Part shown: positions 10,465-22,221 of the stretch, one piece after another
Position numbering within the stretch: the stretch's first letter is position 1
Layout: every line of letters begins with the position of its first letter
Source: Haliclystus octoradiatus
Lineage: Eukaryota; Cnidaria; Staurozoa; Stauromedusae; Haliclystidae
Direction of reading: 5' to 3'
Assembly: GCA_916610825.1 (NCBI GenBank)
Contig: OU744451.1
Location: 17,631,307 to 17,695,306, forward strand
Length of the DNA stretch: 64,000 bases
Position numbers and translations under genes: made by a program
Notes under the pieces: model-generated
Seen by the model: the letters and a program-made list of their open reading frames with translations, nothing else
The model's database searches: none
Told to the model about the DNA's origin: nothing

Positions 10465-13400
10465 TTACCTATTTGCCTTGGATTTCTTGCTTTCAACTGA
10501 CGGTTCCATTCCTTGCTTTCGTTTATTACTTATTGGCAAACTATTGTTCAAGTTGTTCACATCTATACCAAAGTTCCTTAGAACATGTTTACCGAAAAAG
10601 TCTCTCTTCACAGAAATTGCATTTATAGTCAATGATTCCTTTAATAAACTCCTTTGTGTTTCATCTGCACTTGCAAATAGTGTATCTAGCACGTGACTAC
10701 CAAATTTATTACAAGCCAACGCAATGATGTCCTTCTACAAAGCAAAATAAAAAAACAGTTTAACATGATAAGTACTGTATGGTTCAAAACAGATGCTATT
10801 GTATCAATTATCAATCTGCTCAAAGTAGATAAGGAAAAGATGCAAGGAGTGAGACTGTGTTTGAAACACAAGGCTATAAATACAGTTGAAATCAAACCGA
10901 TCAACGAAACTAGCAAAAATAAATTAATTTTGCAATTACATGTCATGTCTGCCATATCACATAGACAGTATTCCACCAGACCAAAATTTTTGATTTTTTA
11001 CTCCACCTTACGTTATAGTGTTATAATTTATGACTATATTTGGCCATATGAAGTATCAAACACTGAGTAAGCCTATGATATCTTTTGGTTTACGTTAATA
11101 GCCTACATACATAATAGATTAACCGTTGATAAGTCTGAAGGTCATAATTTATTTATGGGAGGATACCTACCTATAACTTTAGTATTCATTTTCACATCAA
11201 CTCAGTAAATCCTAAATAATTGATTACGTAAATATAGAGAATCAAGATGCCTCAGTGCATTCTTCATGATTTGATTATGCTGCTGATGTACATGAGTATA
11301 ATTTCATCAATGAGCTTTTCATGAATTATTCATCAACTATTCATGAACTATTCAGAACTTGATATAAGGTTTTCATGAACAGTTCTGAGTTCATGAATGT
11401 TAGTAAATGCCACAAACTGTTCACGAACTCAGTAAATTTTTTCAAAGAGTTCCCCCTGAATAGAATTTTATTTGAAATGATGGATAATGAAACATGGTAA
11501 CAACAATAGAGATCATATGTATTGTTCCATGTAAAATACTATCTTAAAAATATAAAGGACTACATATCATTTGTAAAATTTTATATGTGAAAACAGTTTA
11601 TGATTGTTAAATGGCTAAATTTGTATGATTGTTTCATGAAATAATCATGAACAATTACCAAAAGGATCATGTTAATGTTTTACAAGATGTTCATGAAACA
11701 TCAATAAAACATTTATGAACAAATTGCATGGTTCATGGAGTTAATCAGATATTGCGTAGGTGTATGCTTCATGTCTTACTTACTTGGCACAGCTTGACAA
11801 GTTTCTCTAAATTCTTTGGTTTTTCACCCAATGCTTTGATCAATGATTCCAATACAAAACTACCATATTCATGACGCATAAGCATATTCAATTCATCTGC
11901 AGTCAGTGCAAGCATACTGTTGGTTATTAGTTTTGATTTTTTGAAGTAGAATATCTCTTTGAGGATACATGCACCATGATATGTGACTGTTTCTTTAGAA
12001 AGAGCCACCTTTTGAAAATCAGAATAAATAGAAAATTACATGAAAATAAGTTTGTTTTTATAATTATCAGAATTTCAAATAAAAAATTATTACAAAGTTG
12101 ACATCCTGTATACAATAAACAACCAACATTCGGTATTCAAATCCATTGAAATTTACAATTGTTTTCATTCTGTGTGTTTGTAAGGGGCCATCTATAAAGT
12201 ATCTACTCTGTAAATGTTCTAATACTTAACAACCTTGTCCCCCTGTTTGTTAGAATATATTGGATGGATATCTTTGGATATCTTTGTTTTCATCATAATT
12301 AAATTTCTAAGTTTCTTATCTTCAATTGAAATGAGAACCCATGGTTGAAGCCTGATTCCGAAATATTGAAAGTGGTGCCCATAAAATCAGGCTGATCCTA
12401 ATTAAGCATAGGTCAACCCAAATTGTATGTATAAATTCTCTTCAATAGAATTTAAAGATTGGATGAAATTTACATCAGCAACACATTCCCTGGAAAAAAA
12501 ACAGTTCAGGAGTTCATGAACAGTTCATAAAAAGTTGAGGCAATTCAACTTTCATGAACTTTTTCATGAACTGCTCATGAACTCTTGAACTGTTTTTCGC
12601 AGGGGATAACAATTGTGAACAAGTAAATGGATGTTAAATGGTTGCATTTTCATGAACTGTTCATCAAACGGTCACTAACAGTTCATGAACTATTTTAAAA
12701 TGCATCACTTCTGCGTTTGACTCACAGCATTTTGATCTTCTTCACTTTCATCATCTTTAAATAAAACATCATATGTTGTCAATGATAAAATCAGTTTACC
12801 AAGGCAAACATCAGCATTTTCTTTTGATACATGAAGTGCTGACATCAATGCCTTCATTAGAGTCTTCTGAGCTTTAGGAAATTTCAATGCACATTTGCTT
12901 AGTTGAACAATGATACCCATGTGACCAGATGCAAAAATATCTTCCAAGAATTCAGTAATTTCATCAAATATTTCTTGCGCCTAGAATTAGAAAACCCAAT
13001 TAAAGTACAGTAATTAATAAATTTAGTAGGGAGGGCTACTAAATAAGATATTAGTCGTTAGTACGTTAGTCGATGCGGTGCATCATTGTAAATTGACAAT
13101 CAAAGCCTGATCTGTCATGCACTACTGACACCAAAACCATTCATGGCATTTTCACATTTTAATATTGTGAATATTGATGTACTCATGGCTTTCAAATCTT
13201 TTCATGGCCTAAAAAATTTTAGGGTTTCACCTTCTTACATTTTCACAGTGTCTTCACACCGGCTGTCATGACATTTTCATGGTTTTGGTGTTGGTAGTGA
13301 TGAGATAGCCTATGTTGATCTGATCTGCAGTGCTGCGACTGAGATCTATTAAGAGTAAGGTAGTGGCATTGCAACGAGTCCAGGGAATGGAACATCGAGA

Positions 13401-16400
13401 TTTGAAGCAAAAGTCAAGTCCCGGAATGGCATCTCGGAGTTTATTTCCCAAAAATTGACATGAAAGTATTAACATATTTCTTTAAATTACAATAATATTT
13501 TCTCCAATGAGTAGATAAATAAATAATAGATTCAAAATGCCCAGTTAAATTTCAAACAAAATCTTTTTTGAAAAACCAGATATGACAGACAAACTGAAAA
13601 TTATAAAGAGCATATGGTTTTCCTGACGTAAAAAAACTAAAGAGTTATAAAAAGACCGGACTAAAGTTAATGTAATTTAGACTTAAATAATTAACATAAA
13701 ACCTGATCATCAGTATTTAATGTAGAATTTTTCTAGTTTTTGTTTTTCAGGTTATTCCACGTGACATCAGTCTATAAATATCTAAAATGTACGCGGGTAT
13801 TCGCAAAAACGGCTTTCATAAGCAGCATTTAAATGTGTAGAAATGTTTATTGAAAAAATCTGGTCAAACGATTTCAGGAAAATTCAGAATTCTATTCTGG
13901 GAATCAGGTCGGAATGTGGTTAAATCAAAGATTTAAGTGAAGTTAAAATGATGTATGGTGTACTACTGTTAGGCTATCTAAGACCTGTTCTAAGTAGCGG
14001 AAGTGAACAAGATGCAATGATAAAACTGCAACAGGTTAGCGGATCAACTACTGAAGCAATACGAGTCGGTGAGTGTAACAGTACCCCTTTGTACGTGTGC
14101 ACATGTCTCAAATGCTCGGCTGTGTCAATCACTCTTGCCATCGTGACCTAGCTTGCTAGCTGCTCTTGAGAAGCTCTTGAATTTTCATGTTGCTACCTCT
14201 TTGAGAATCGTGAAGATCTTGCCACTGCTAATTCCAGGCAATACGACAATCAAGGTATGCCGGCGTTAAACTGCACATTGTCATCACTTTATTTTATGTG
14301 CTATAATGCACTGTTTAAGTATTGTGCTATACTGCACTGTATGTGCTATACTGCACAGTATGAAGTATGTGTTATACTACACAGATTCATCATTATAGAT
14401 TAGTATGTGCGCTAACCGATATTGCAACTGATCAATTGTGTCCACACCCTCCCTCCTCTCTCTCTCGACATAGTTAAGTAATTATATTTGTTATTCCACT
14501 GACATAGCAGTGTGACTGGTGCTTGGTCTTGGTGGTGACAGGTCTGCTGTCTACGGTAGCCTAGCCCTGGTTATGGTCAACCGCCAGCTGTCCCACCAAC
14601 CAAGCACCAAAAGCCAAACAATATATTACATTATCCATGATACAGACATAGATTTTTATGGTAGCCTACTGGCTCCTTTGGTAGGGTGGTAACTCAAAAA
14701 TCAAAAATGCTACTTACCAGTTCAGGATTACTAACATGACTAATCATAGCTTGAAGTACGAAATTTGCAATTGGATGGAGACTAAACATGAGTAATCGTT
14801 TTGAAAATATTTGCTTATATAACATTGTGAATGTTTCATCATCAGAAACTTTCAATAAAACTTCAACTAAATGACTACCAATTGGATCAACAAGCATCAC
14901 AGGAAGCCTACAATAAACAATAAAATTAGATGGTGAAGAAAAACATTGAAAAATTACTCTGAATAATGTTTAACTTATGCCAGACATATTGGACATAAAT
15001 TCTGCCACAAATTGCTTTCAAATCATATCTGTCGGATAGCCATACATTCGGAATAGTGTCAGTTAAAAGGTATATTTGTTTTTTGATAGGTATACGCCTT
15101 GGGCTTACTGTCAAAAACATTCTTGCTCTACGGTAATTGTATAGACCTACATAGGCTGATTTACAGTCTTACTTATTCAACGATTTAATTGAATTGATGT
15201 TTAGCGGATAATTGTTTAAAAAAAGAACTAAAATTATAACCTACATATTTTGGCGATGTGATTCCGTACTGCAAATTTGGTCAGAATTATGGCAGATCTA
15301 CTTTTTGAATAATATGCCTAGACTGCAAACTGGTTTCAGCATCAAATAAAATGAAGAAATCTATTTTGTAAGTTCTCCTAGTTTCACAAATAAATGAAAT
15401 TGAAAAAATAATTAAATATGCATTCAAAATAAGTGGTTTCATACTTTTTATCATCAGATAATCCAGTCTCCAATTTCAGTTTACTCAATGTTTGTTGACA
15501 TAGTATTTTGAATGATTTCTTTTTCTCTTTTTCCAAAACAATTAACAAAGTCTGAACGACAGGACTACTGTTTGTATTACAAAGAAGCTCACCAAAATTG
15601 TCATCCTCCAATATAGATTTGCATTGTTTTCTTAGTAATTTCTTCATTTGTGATGATACTTTAAAATTCGATTCCCCTACAACGATAAAATCCTCAGTCC
15701 AATCGATCAATCAGTCCTTCTTATTTAAACTCGTACTCCAACATTCAAATATACAATAAAAACAGTTACCCATAAGAATATGATTAAAACATTGCAGAGT
15801 AACAAACGTAGGCTACTATATAAAATCAAATAAAAAAACAAAAAGGAAACCTTATATAATTAAAAAAATAATAAAATTACTAGGCCTATATGTTTAACAG
15901 TGAAGGGCGAGATGAATATTAGATGTCTGTTAATGACCGAGGCCTGACGAGGTCAATATTTAGATATTCATCGAGCCTGAGATCAATATCTAACTGTTTT
16001 AGCCAATGAATAACTGACCAATTTTGTACTATATAATCATAACTGTTATAACATGAATTTTAATGAATTTTAATGCATCCGAAACGCAATTATCTGTTGC
16101 GTTTTTACGCAGTATTTACGTAAGAAAGCATGGAGTGGTCAAATTTACAGCTTTAGGATTGACCGCTGTCTGAAAAATCGAAATACTTGATCTTAGCATT
16201 AAATCTGTTGGTCGATGACTATAAATAGTTCAAGTAGCTTAATTAATAGGTTTGTAGTTCATTTCCTAAATGTAATAGGTCCACTGTCAGGCCATAGTGG
16301 AATCCATGTTTGTTACGCCGGATATATCCAGCGTAGAACTGAGCTGATTTTACGCAAATTTGATTTTCTTGGCGTGGAAATTTGATAATTTTCTATAGTT

Positions 16401-17862
16401 TTCAACTAAATTTGGGATTTTTGACGTATTTTTGAATGCTGACTTGGTGTGGCGTAATTTTGGCTTAAATATCCGGCTTTCCAAATTCAAGGATTCCACT
16501 ATGAACTGCAGGCTGTAGACTACAAAGTTCAGATACTGGGAGTCTGGTTGGAACCATAAAGCAACCAAATCAGACTAATTGACACAATTTTTGAAATTAT
16601 TACTCACTTTATAGATTAATATTTATATTTCTCACTTAAAGTTGCCTTTCTTGATTTTAAATTAAATTTAGTTTGCAGTCACTTTGTAGATTAACATTCA
16701 ATATTTTGCTATCCAATTATTTTTCTTCTCAGCAAGATATTTGCAGTTGCACTAACTGACGCATAGAAATTGGTGAAATTCTCCCAATGTATCCGTATTC
16801 TGAATCTGCATTCCCAGTCCACTGATATAATTGACTAAGAAATGCAACAGGAGGATTAGCTCAGATGGCAGAGCAACCGAACTTCAGATCGGATAATATC
16901 TGATCGACTGTGGTTCAAATCCCCCGAAGATCAACTCAGCCTTGACTTTATCTGAAACATCAAATGAGTACCATCTGAGGATGGCGGATGGAATGGTCCA
17001 GAGGGAATTGCATTGTGAGTATCTGCGGCTCATCGTTGCGCATTGACAATCCAGACCTATTTGCCATGAAATCTGTTGAAATTGATCTGCAGTGTCACGG
17101 CTGAGATAAACAAAGATTGTTCTCAGCGAAAAAAGCAACTCATCTAGAAATAGAGGAGTGGTACGGGTACCTTCGGTAGGGCGACACCGTCTACATTACT
17201 TATTAAGAAATTCCATATTCGTAGTATATTACATTACCTGTGTTTGGACTCTGCTTGCCTCTGTTACTCCTATTACTGCGTGATAATTTACTTCTTGTAA
17301 TTGATTCCTCAACTATTCTTCCACCCATCACTTGGATTAAGGAACTTAATATATGGCATGAATACGTATCTCTTATCATATCAGCTGTATTATCACACAC
17401 TAAAGTACACAGCTTTTTAAATGATTCCCATAAAGTACATAAATCTTCTGCGTCAGATAGCACTTCACCATATTGTATAATACATTTAATTATTCCTTCA
17501 ATTAAATGAGAACCAAATCGATCACAAAATAACACTTGACCAGCTTCAATAATAGCTGAGATTAATTTGGAAAGCTGTATGTTTGAAGCAACTGCAGCTA
17601 TGCCACTGATCACTTCACTAGTTGTATTATGTCGACACAGTTGAACAAAATTATCATTCAGTACTTCACGAAGTACATTATTTAAAAATAATTCGCGATC
17701 TTCATCTCCTTGGAAATTATTCTCAGCAATAACATCTTGGACACGTTTGAAATAAGCAATCGTGCGTTCATCTAACCTTCCACGAGTCGGATCTTCAGTT
17801 TCCTCAGATTCATCATTATCGCTCGCTTTCTTCTTTAATTTATCAGTATCTTCTTTACCCAT
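10465..17862 (-). CDS. NOP9: Nucleolar protein 9 (Pumilio-repeat ribosome biogenesis factor)
   Basis: NOP9 binds pre-rRNA in the nucleolus and is needed for 18S rRNA maturation. Six minus-strand exons join in phase: 17862-17238, 15676-15445, 14907-14718, 12980-12726, 12008-11784 and 10734-10465. All junctions are GT-AG, with phases 1, 2, 0, 0, 0, and give 1797 bases, 598 codons plus stop, close to the roughly 636 of the human protein. The start at 17862 opens a lysine-rich acidic N-terminus (MGKEDTDKLKKK). Pumilio-type helical repeats carry FCDRFGSHLIEGII, VDPIGSHLVEVLLK, SLHPIANFVLQAMI, SGHMGIIVQLSKCAL, RHEYGSFVLESLIK and CNKFGSHVLDTLF. The C-terminus is basic (SNKRKQG, SKKSKANR), a likely nuclear or nucleolar signal. 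Introns contain SINEs, a nested MITE and GTTCATGAAC foldbacks, all non-coding. Exon 2 has an alternative upstream extension, but it meets an in-frame stop, so the acceptor at 15677 is preferred. Confidence 0.92.
11300..11456. repeat. GTTCATGAAC-type foldback repeat, copy 2 (NOP9 intron)
   Basis: Dense in TTCATGAAT, CATGAACTATTC, TTTTCATGAACAGTTC and AACTGTTCACGAACTC, ending at TTCCCCCTGAA. The CCCCTG-type end and the palindromic core ally it with the copies at 6776 and 12488. Confidence 0.6.
11628..11745. repeat. GTTCATGAAC-type repeat, copy 3 (NOP9 intron)
   Basis: Contains TTTCATGAAATAATCATGAAC, GATGTTCATGAAACATC and GCATGGTTCATGGAG. It is diverged and its ends are not clear. It lies just beyond the 3' end of NOP9 exon 5 in gene orientation. 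Confidence 0.45.
12488..12604. mobile_element. 117-bp foldback MITE with CCCTG...CAGGG ends
   Basis: The left end (CCCTGGAAAAAAAACAGTTC) is the near inverse of the right end (GAACTGTTTTTCGCAGGG), continuing inward through GAGTTCATGAAC and its complement. About 35 bp per arm pair, so almost the whole element can fold into one hairpin. It is the best-preserved member of the GTTCATGAAC family in the window and lies in the NOP9 intron between exons 4 and 5. About 60 bp to the right, a further short GTTCATGAAC stretch continues to about 12692. Confidence 0.72.
13060..13345 (+). mobile_element. 5'-truncated SINE copy, split by a MITE
   Basis: The segments 13070-13119 and 13300-13345 match the body of the SINE at 16851-17130 (AATTGACAATC, then TTGATCTGATCTGCAGTG and GACTGAGAT). 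The tRNA-like head is absent. Between them lies the inverted-repeat element at 13120-13299. It is in the NOP9 intron between exons 3 and 4, antisense to the gene. Confidence 0.65.
13120..13299. mobile_element. 180-bp MITE inserted in a SINE
   Basis: Starts CACTACTGACACCAAAACCA and ends with the near reverse complement (TGGTTTTGGTGTTGGTAGTG). The flanking bases ATG are repeated on both sides, and the homologous SINE at about 17067 has a single ATG at the same place. This is what an insertion with a 3-bp target duplication would leave. Confidence 0.7.
14295..14390. repeat. Degenerate tandem TGTGCTATACTGCACTGTA repeat
   Basis: Three to four imperfect copies of a roughly 23-bp unit around TGTGCTATACTGCAC. 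It is intronic in NOP9. A separate imperfect hairpin lies at 14518-14607 (GGTGCTTGGTCTTGGTGG facing CCACCAACCAAGCACC). Confidence 0.6.
16293..16503. mobile_element. 211-bp MITE in NOP9 intron 1
   Basis: Ends CATAGTGGAATCC and GGATTCCACTATG are perfect inverses over 13 bp, and the similarity resumes inward at GCCGGATAT and ATATCCGGC. Interior non-coding. No certain target duplication. Confidence 0.65.
16851..17130 (+). mobile_element. tRNA-derived SINE
   Basis: The head reads as a tRNA-like RNA polymerase III promoter: an A-box-like TTAGCTCAGATGGCAGAGC at 16856-16874 and a B box GGTTCAAATCC at 16912-16922, with the spacing seen in tRNA-derived SINEs. About 200 bp of unrelated body follows; the latter part of it recurs at 13060-13345. 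It is in NOP9 intron 1, antisense to the gene. I do not call it a functional tRNA because the stems after the A box pair poorly and the 3' acceptor strand is missing. Confidence 0.75.
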
Positions 17863-18367
17863 ATCTCTGCAGAAAATTGATTGCTCTAATTATATTTTTA
17901 TATGACATACAAGACTTGATATATAACTGATTTAAATTCAAATTCAAACATTCAACAACAGCTTGAACTTGAAGTCTTACAAGATGAGGAACACACGTGA
18001 AATTTTGAAAATATTTCTGTTCTTTCTCAGTAGCCTCATTCTGAAAAATTAGAAGATCTAAAGCGGTCTTAAAGGCGGAAAACGGAAGTCGCGGAAAACT
18101 TGTTTTTTCTGCTGCTAGCGGCAGATAAATGAATGAAAATCGTCTTCCGTATTCCGCGTTTAATACCTGCAGGAATTTTTAACTGTTATTCATATTGGCC
18201 AACTTGTTCTCTTTGGAACCAATTTTGTTTAACCTCACCTTTTTGTTTAAGGGTTCATTGATTAATTGACATAAATGTAACTCAACTCTTGAAAGGGAGC
18301 AAAGCTATTTACTTTTTACAGAATCTGAACAATCCACCATCCGGTGGTGGTTGTTTGTTAATTACTA
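17863..18367. other. Upstream region of NOP9
   Basis: Sequence 5' of the NOP9 start codon. There is no obvious TATA box. A GCGG-rich stretch at about 18062-18170 (GGCGGAAAACGGAAGTCGCG facing CGTCTTCCGTATTCCGCG) forms an imperfect inverted repeat and may be another small element. Confidence 0.4.
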
Positions 18368-18960
18368 GTGTTGGTGAATTCCCTGAAGATAGCTGAAGAT
18401 AGCATATCGCGAAAGATTCAATTCAAGACCTTGGTCCGGGCCTTGGTCTCTCTACAGCACAGATGCTCTACAGCATACCGAACAGATGATGGAACACGCA
18501 AGCTATATGCAGGAAACTGTTGTCACTGCCATTCCTGCCTCATGAGCATATCATTCCTATGTTTAAGAAGTCAGAGTCCCAAGCTAATAATGAAAACTCA
18601 AAGCCATTGACCGCATACATTCGTAGCCAGTGGATGGAAAACTCAGTGTGGAAGCCATCGACTTGGAGGTGTGTACCGTCAGCCGATTCATACCCAATAA
18701 CGACGTGGAAGGTTGGCATGGAGCAGTAAATCGTCTTGCCCGCCGTGGAAACTTCACGTTTTATCTGTTGGTGAAACTACTCCATCAAGAATCAAACATC
18801 GTGGATATTCAAGTGCATCTATCATATAATCAGACAACAAACTCAGCAGGGGGCAACGCAAGCAATACCAAATCATGCAAGGACAACTGCATAAGACAAG
18901 GGACTCTTACTCAAATGGAGAATCTGATCTTAATGGTCTGATTTCTTCAACTTGGCGGCT
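18368..18960 (+). pseudogene. MULE-type transposase remnant (C-terminal part)
   Basis: Overlapping frames at 18368-18610, 18520-18729 and 18630-18941 continue one protein with frameshifts. The order of recognisable pieces is PFLPHEHIIPMFKK, PLTAYIRSQWMEN, then NNDVEGWHGAVNR and FYLLVKLLHQESNIVDIQ. The NNDVEGWHxxLN...FYLLxxLLxxE block is characteristic of the region after the catalytic domain in MULE-type transposases found scattered in invertebrate genomes. No intact frame remains, and the N-terminal zinc finger and catalytic core are not visible nearby. Confidence 0.7.
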
Positions 18961-20215
18961 GCTCCACGAGTGTCTGACAGCTTTTTTCAAAGCCACCAAA
19001 CTCAGTGAAGTTTTAACCATTGCTAAAAAAATAGTCTATTAAAGTTGCGTGATTTTTGTCTCTGTCTTTTGATCTATAACATAATTCTTTGCTAATGTTA
19101 AATTATTATAATTCACATAACCACAATATATCATGTTTTTTTTTACTTTTGAAGAGAAATGAAGTCATGATCGAATCAGACTCAACGATTTAAATACAAG
19201 AAACACATGACATGCTATAGTTGATTATAAATATAATTTTTCTTCGTTAAATACATTATATAATTTATATTGAATGATATGTCGATTTTGATTTATGTAT
19301 CTGGCTGGCTTCATATTCATAACCAGTCTTTAGTTCCTAAGTTCTTCGAGTTTACATTTCCCTTCATTTAATTCGAAATTTGCTGACTCAAACAAAAACA
19401 GGGGTACATCAATTAATGAATTTAGTAGAATTTGCAAAGAGATTGATTGATAAAAACAATAAAAACTTTCATTAATACCTTAACAGTCAATTTAATTTAC
19501 GTCACATTATTCCCGAGAACGTTATGGTAAACAAAACCGGGTGATTATAATGAACCTGGGAAGTTCTTGACCCCGACCGGGATATTGTGGTAGCGGGGAC
19601 ACTCTTGCGAGCGGACGTTATGCCTGGTAAGCTTACAACATCCAATGCCAACGCGACATGTCAATCCGTAACTAATAAAACAAAAATACAAGGCACTTTA
19701 CTTAAAAAAAATTCAAGGCACTACCTAAAAATGTACCTGATTGACAAATATAACACAATCTGCACTGAACGTGACTGCTAAATATGCGAAGCAAACTAAC
19801 AAATAGATAAAATCCTAATTTTATCTTTTTCAACCTCTGTTCCTTTTAACGCTGATATAAAGTTTATCTAAATAATTGTACCTACTGTTTTTTGAAATTT
19901 GTATTAAATTATTGGTAACACAATAACCATATATTGCTTTTAATTCAAAATGTACTGCTTAAAAATGTAAAACCATATAATATTTCTATTTACTAATCTA
20001 ATATTATTATTCATAAGCCTATATACCTACTTTCTCAATTATGTGAGCACTTACAATATCTTGTTAACTATGGGGTCATCCAAAAAAAACAGGCAGTTTT
20101 GTTTAAGGGTTTCCCCTGGTCATAATTTATATAGCTTACTTGTGTAATGTATAGTTAATATGTATGCTTCTTATAACCAAATATATATCACATCACTTTA
20201 AAGACTAAACTAAAT
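18961..20215. other. Non-coding DNA between MULE remnant and LINE
   Basis: AT-rich, with no gene seen. A short open frame at 19587-19781 has no recognisable features. The right part is presumably 5' region of the LINE that starts near 20216, but no LINE promoter is evident. Confidence 0.4.
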
Positions 20216-20730
20216 ATGGGAACATTGAATGTTAGAGGATTAAATACCGATCTAAAAAGAAAACAACTGGTTATGGTAACATACAACCTGTCGATCTTAG
20301 CTATCAAAGAAACGAAGTTAAAGGAAGAAGGCCTATTAGAGATAACAACTGCTGATATGAAGAACACCTTTGAGGTCTATCACATCGGGAACAATGAAAG
20401 AAATTACTATGGAATTGGGATAGTAGCAGAGAAAGGAACTAATGTATCATTCCATACTATTATTGATCACATATGTGTTGCTACAATAAAACTAAATAAT
20501 AATAATAAATAAAGGAAACAATAAAAACATCATATTTATATCAATATATGTACCAACACTACAAATATGTTCAAATAATAGAGATATGTGCATCATAGTT
20601 GGAGACCAAAGTGCCAAAACTGGATTAGGAAGGGAAGAGTTTCCTGAAGTAATAGGATGATATGGTAAAGGAGAAATGAACTCCAATTGAAGGACACTGG
20701 CAGAAATGCTATAAAGATATATTATATTAC
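20216..20730 (+). mobile_element. RTE/Proto2-like LINE, endonuclease part (left of LTR insertion)
   Basis: From 20216 a frame begins MGTLNVRGLNTDLKRKQLV, the start of an apurinic/apyrimidinic-type endonuclease of an RTE-like LINE. It includes the conserved IKETKL (catalytic glutamate) and YYGIGIVAEKG. After a frameshift near 20512 the frame continues with IIFISIYVPT and then GDQSAKTGLGREEFPE and YGKGEMNSN, the GDFNAKTG-type motif of this clade. The catalytic aspartate-asparagine pair (GDFNA) reads GDQSA here, so the copy is inactive. It is cut at about 20730 by the LTR element and resumes at 24598. Confidence 0.8.
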
Positions 20731-20947
20731 TGTGTAATACAATTGTAATAAGATAGTAATAATGAAGTCAAGAACAAAACATGAGTTTTGCTCACACAGA
20801 GCTAATCAAGTTATATTCGCAGCACACAGTTAGCGCATCTCTCTTCGACTTCCCCCATGTATTCGGGGGAGAAAAATACTTCCTCTGCAGATAACTATTG
20901 TTCCTAATTTCTATAGTTCTATTATTCTATTGTTTATTTACACTACA
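20731..20947 (-). repeat. 3' LTR of the minus-strand Ty3/Gypsy element
   Basis: 217 bp, bounded TGTAGTG and TTACACA in element orientation, next to a polypurine tract. An AATAAT-rich stretch could carry the polyadenylation signal. Only its first 88 bp (20860-20947) are repeated at the other end of the element. Confidence 0.75.
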
Positions 20948-21264
20948 TTCCCCCATGATTTCTAAATCATTTAATAAACTCAATAAAGATAATAATTAAA
21001 ATATATACAAAACAACACATTTTTATGTAAATATATACAGTCAAAACTCCATATCAAAATTAGCAAAACGTTCAGGCAGACGAACTTTTCTCGTTGATCG
21101 TCTTAAAAGATTTGTGTTGTCATTAACATTATCAATTTCATCATTGGCAACTGGTTCAATTCGTTTATTGTCAATTTCAATTTCAATTCCATCATTTTCA
21201 TCACCTTCGTCCCAAAGCGGAACCTTTCTCAAATGTGACACATGTCGCGGAACACCATCAACTT

Positions 21265-22194
21265 CTACTTGATAGTGTTAGAAATAATTGCATTGACAAT
21301 CCCACCACGCCATGGAGTAGAGCAACGGACCTGGTCTGACGGTTTTACATAAACAACATCATTAACATCAAACGGGCAAGATTCCACATCTAAATTGAAA
21401 CCACTATTTGTAAAACTACATAATGGATCCGGCAACACAATTTCATATCGATAAATCAATTCAGCTGGAGTTTTATCCCCATCATGGGGAGAGTGATTGT
21501 ACCAAAAAACCATTTCCAAAACAGACCGTTTTGAGCGAGCTGCCATTCGCTTAATCGTCCTGTGGTTGCGCTCAACAATACCATTACCAGAAGGTTTATA
21601 TGCGCATCTAAAATGCCAATTAATTTGCCACGATGAAAATAAACGTTTTAGCTCTGCAGCTGTAAATACACCATTGTCAAACATAATCTCTATAGGTGGA
21701 CCATGATCAATAAATACAGAATTTAAACAAGAAGATACCACAGGTGCACTTTCATTAGGAATACGTTTCCAAATAGCGAAACGACTTGGCCAGCAATCAA
21801 CAATAGTTAAAAATAATCCTTTCTGATAATGCGTAACGTCAACAGCAAATCGATTCCATGAATGTTTTACATCTAAAGATCCATGATCCCATGTAACGGG
21901 AGACGGATCAATTGATTGACACACTTCACAATTAGCAATAAAATCTGATATTTGTTGCTTTTTGGTAGTCGGAAAACGTTTTTTAGCTAAATGAAACGAA
22001 CGTTTCACTCCAAAGTGATGTATATTATGTAAAGATATTAAATCTTGCATAGATGGTAAGTTAGATAATAAATTAACATTACACACAGCAGTCTCATGTT
22101 CATTATTATTGTCTACCGCAAATTTGGTTAACCAATTTTTTGGCACACGAGTTAAACAGTCCGCACAATTCGATTCGGATTTAATTAATGTCAA
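21265..22194 (-). pseudogene. Integrase region of Ty3/Gypsy element
   Basis: About 309 codons. A zinc-binding H-x-H-x-C-x2-C region (HNIHHFGVKRSFH then CEVCQS) is followed by the catalytic core: the first aspartate in FAVDVTHY, the second in IMFDNGVF, and the glutamate in GNGIVERNHRTIKR. The DDE triad is therefore present. An SRFAIWKRIPNES stretch and HSPHDGDKTPAELIYRYE follow the usual integrase layout. The protein is continuous with RNase H except for a break at about 22200. Confidence 0.85.
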
Positions 22195-22221
22195 TGTAAC
22201 TTTTAAATGATATTCATCAAT

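Noticed and set aside
16851..16925. Functional tRNA gene
   Set aside because: A and B boxes are present, but the anticodon and variable regions pair poorly, the 3' acceptor strand is missing, and the sequence continues into a repeated SINE body.
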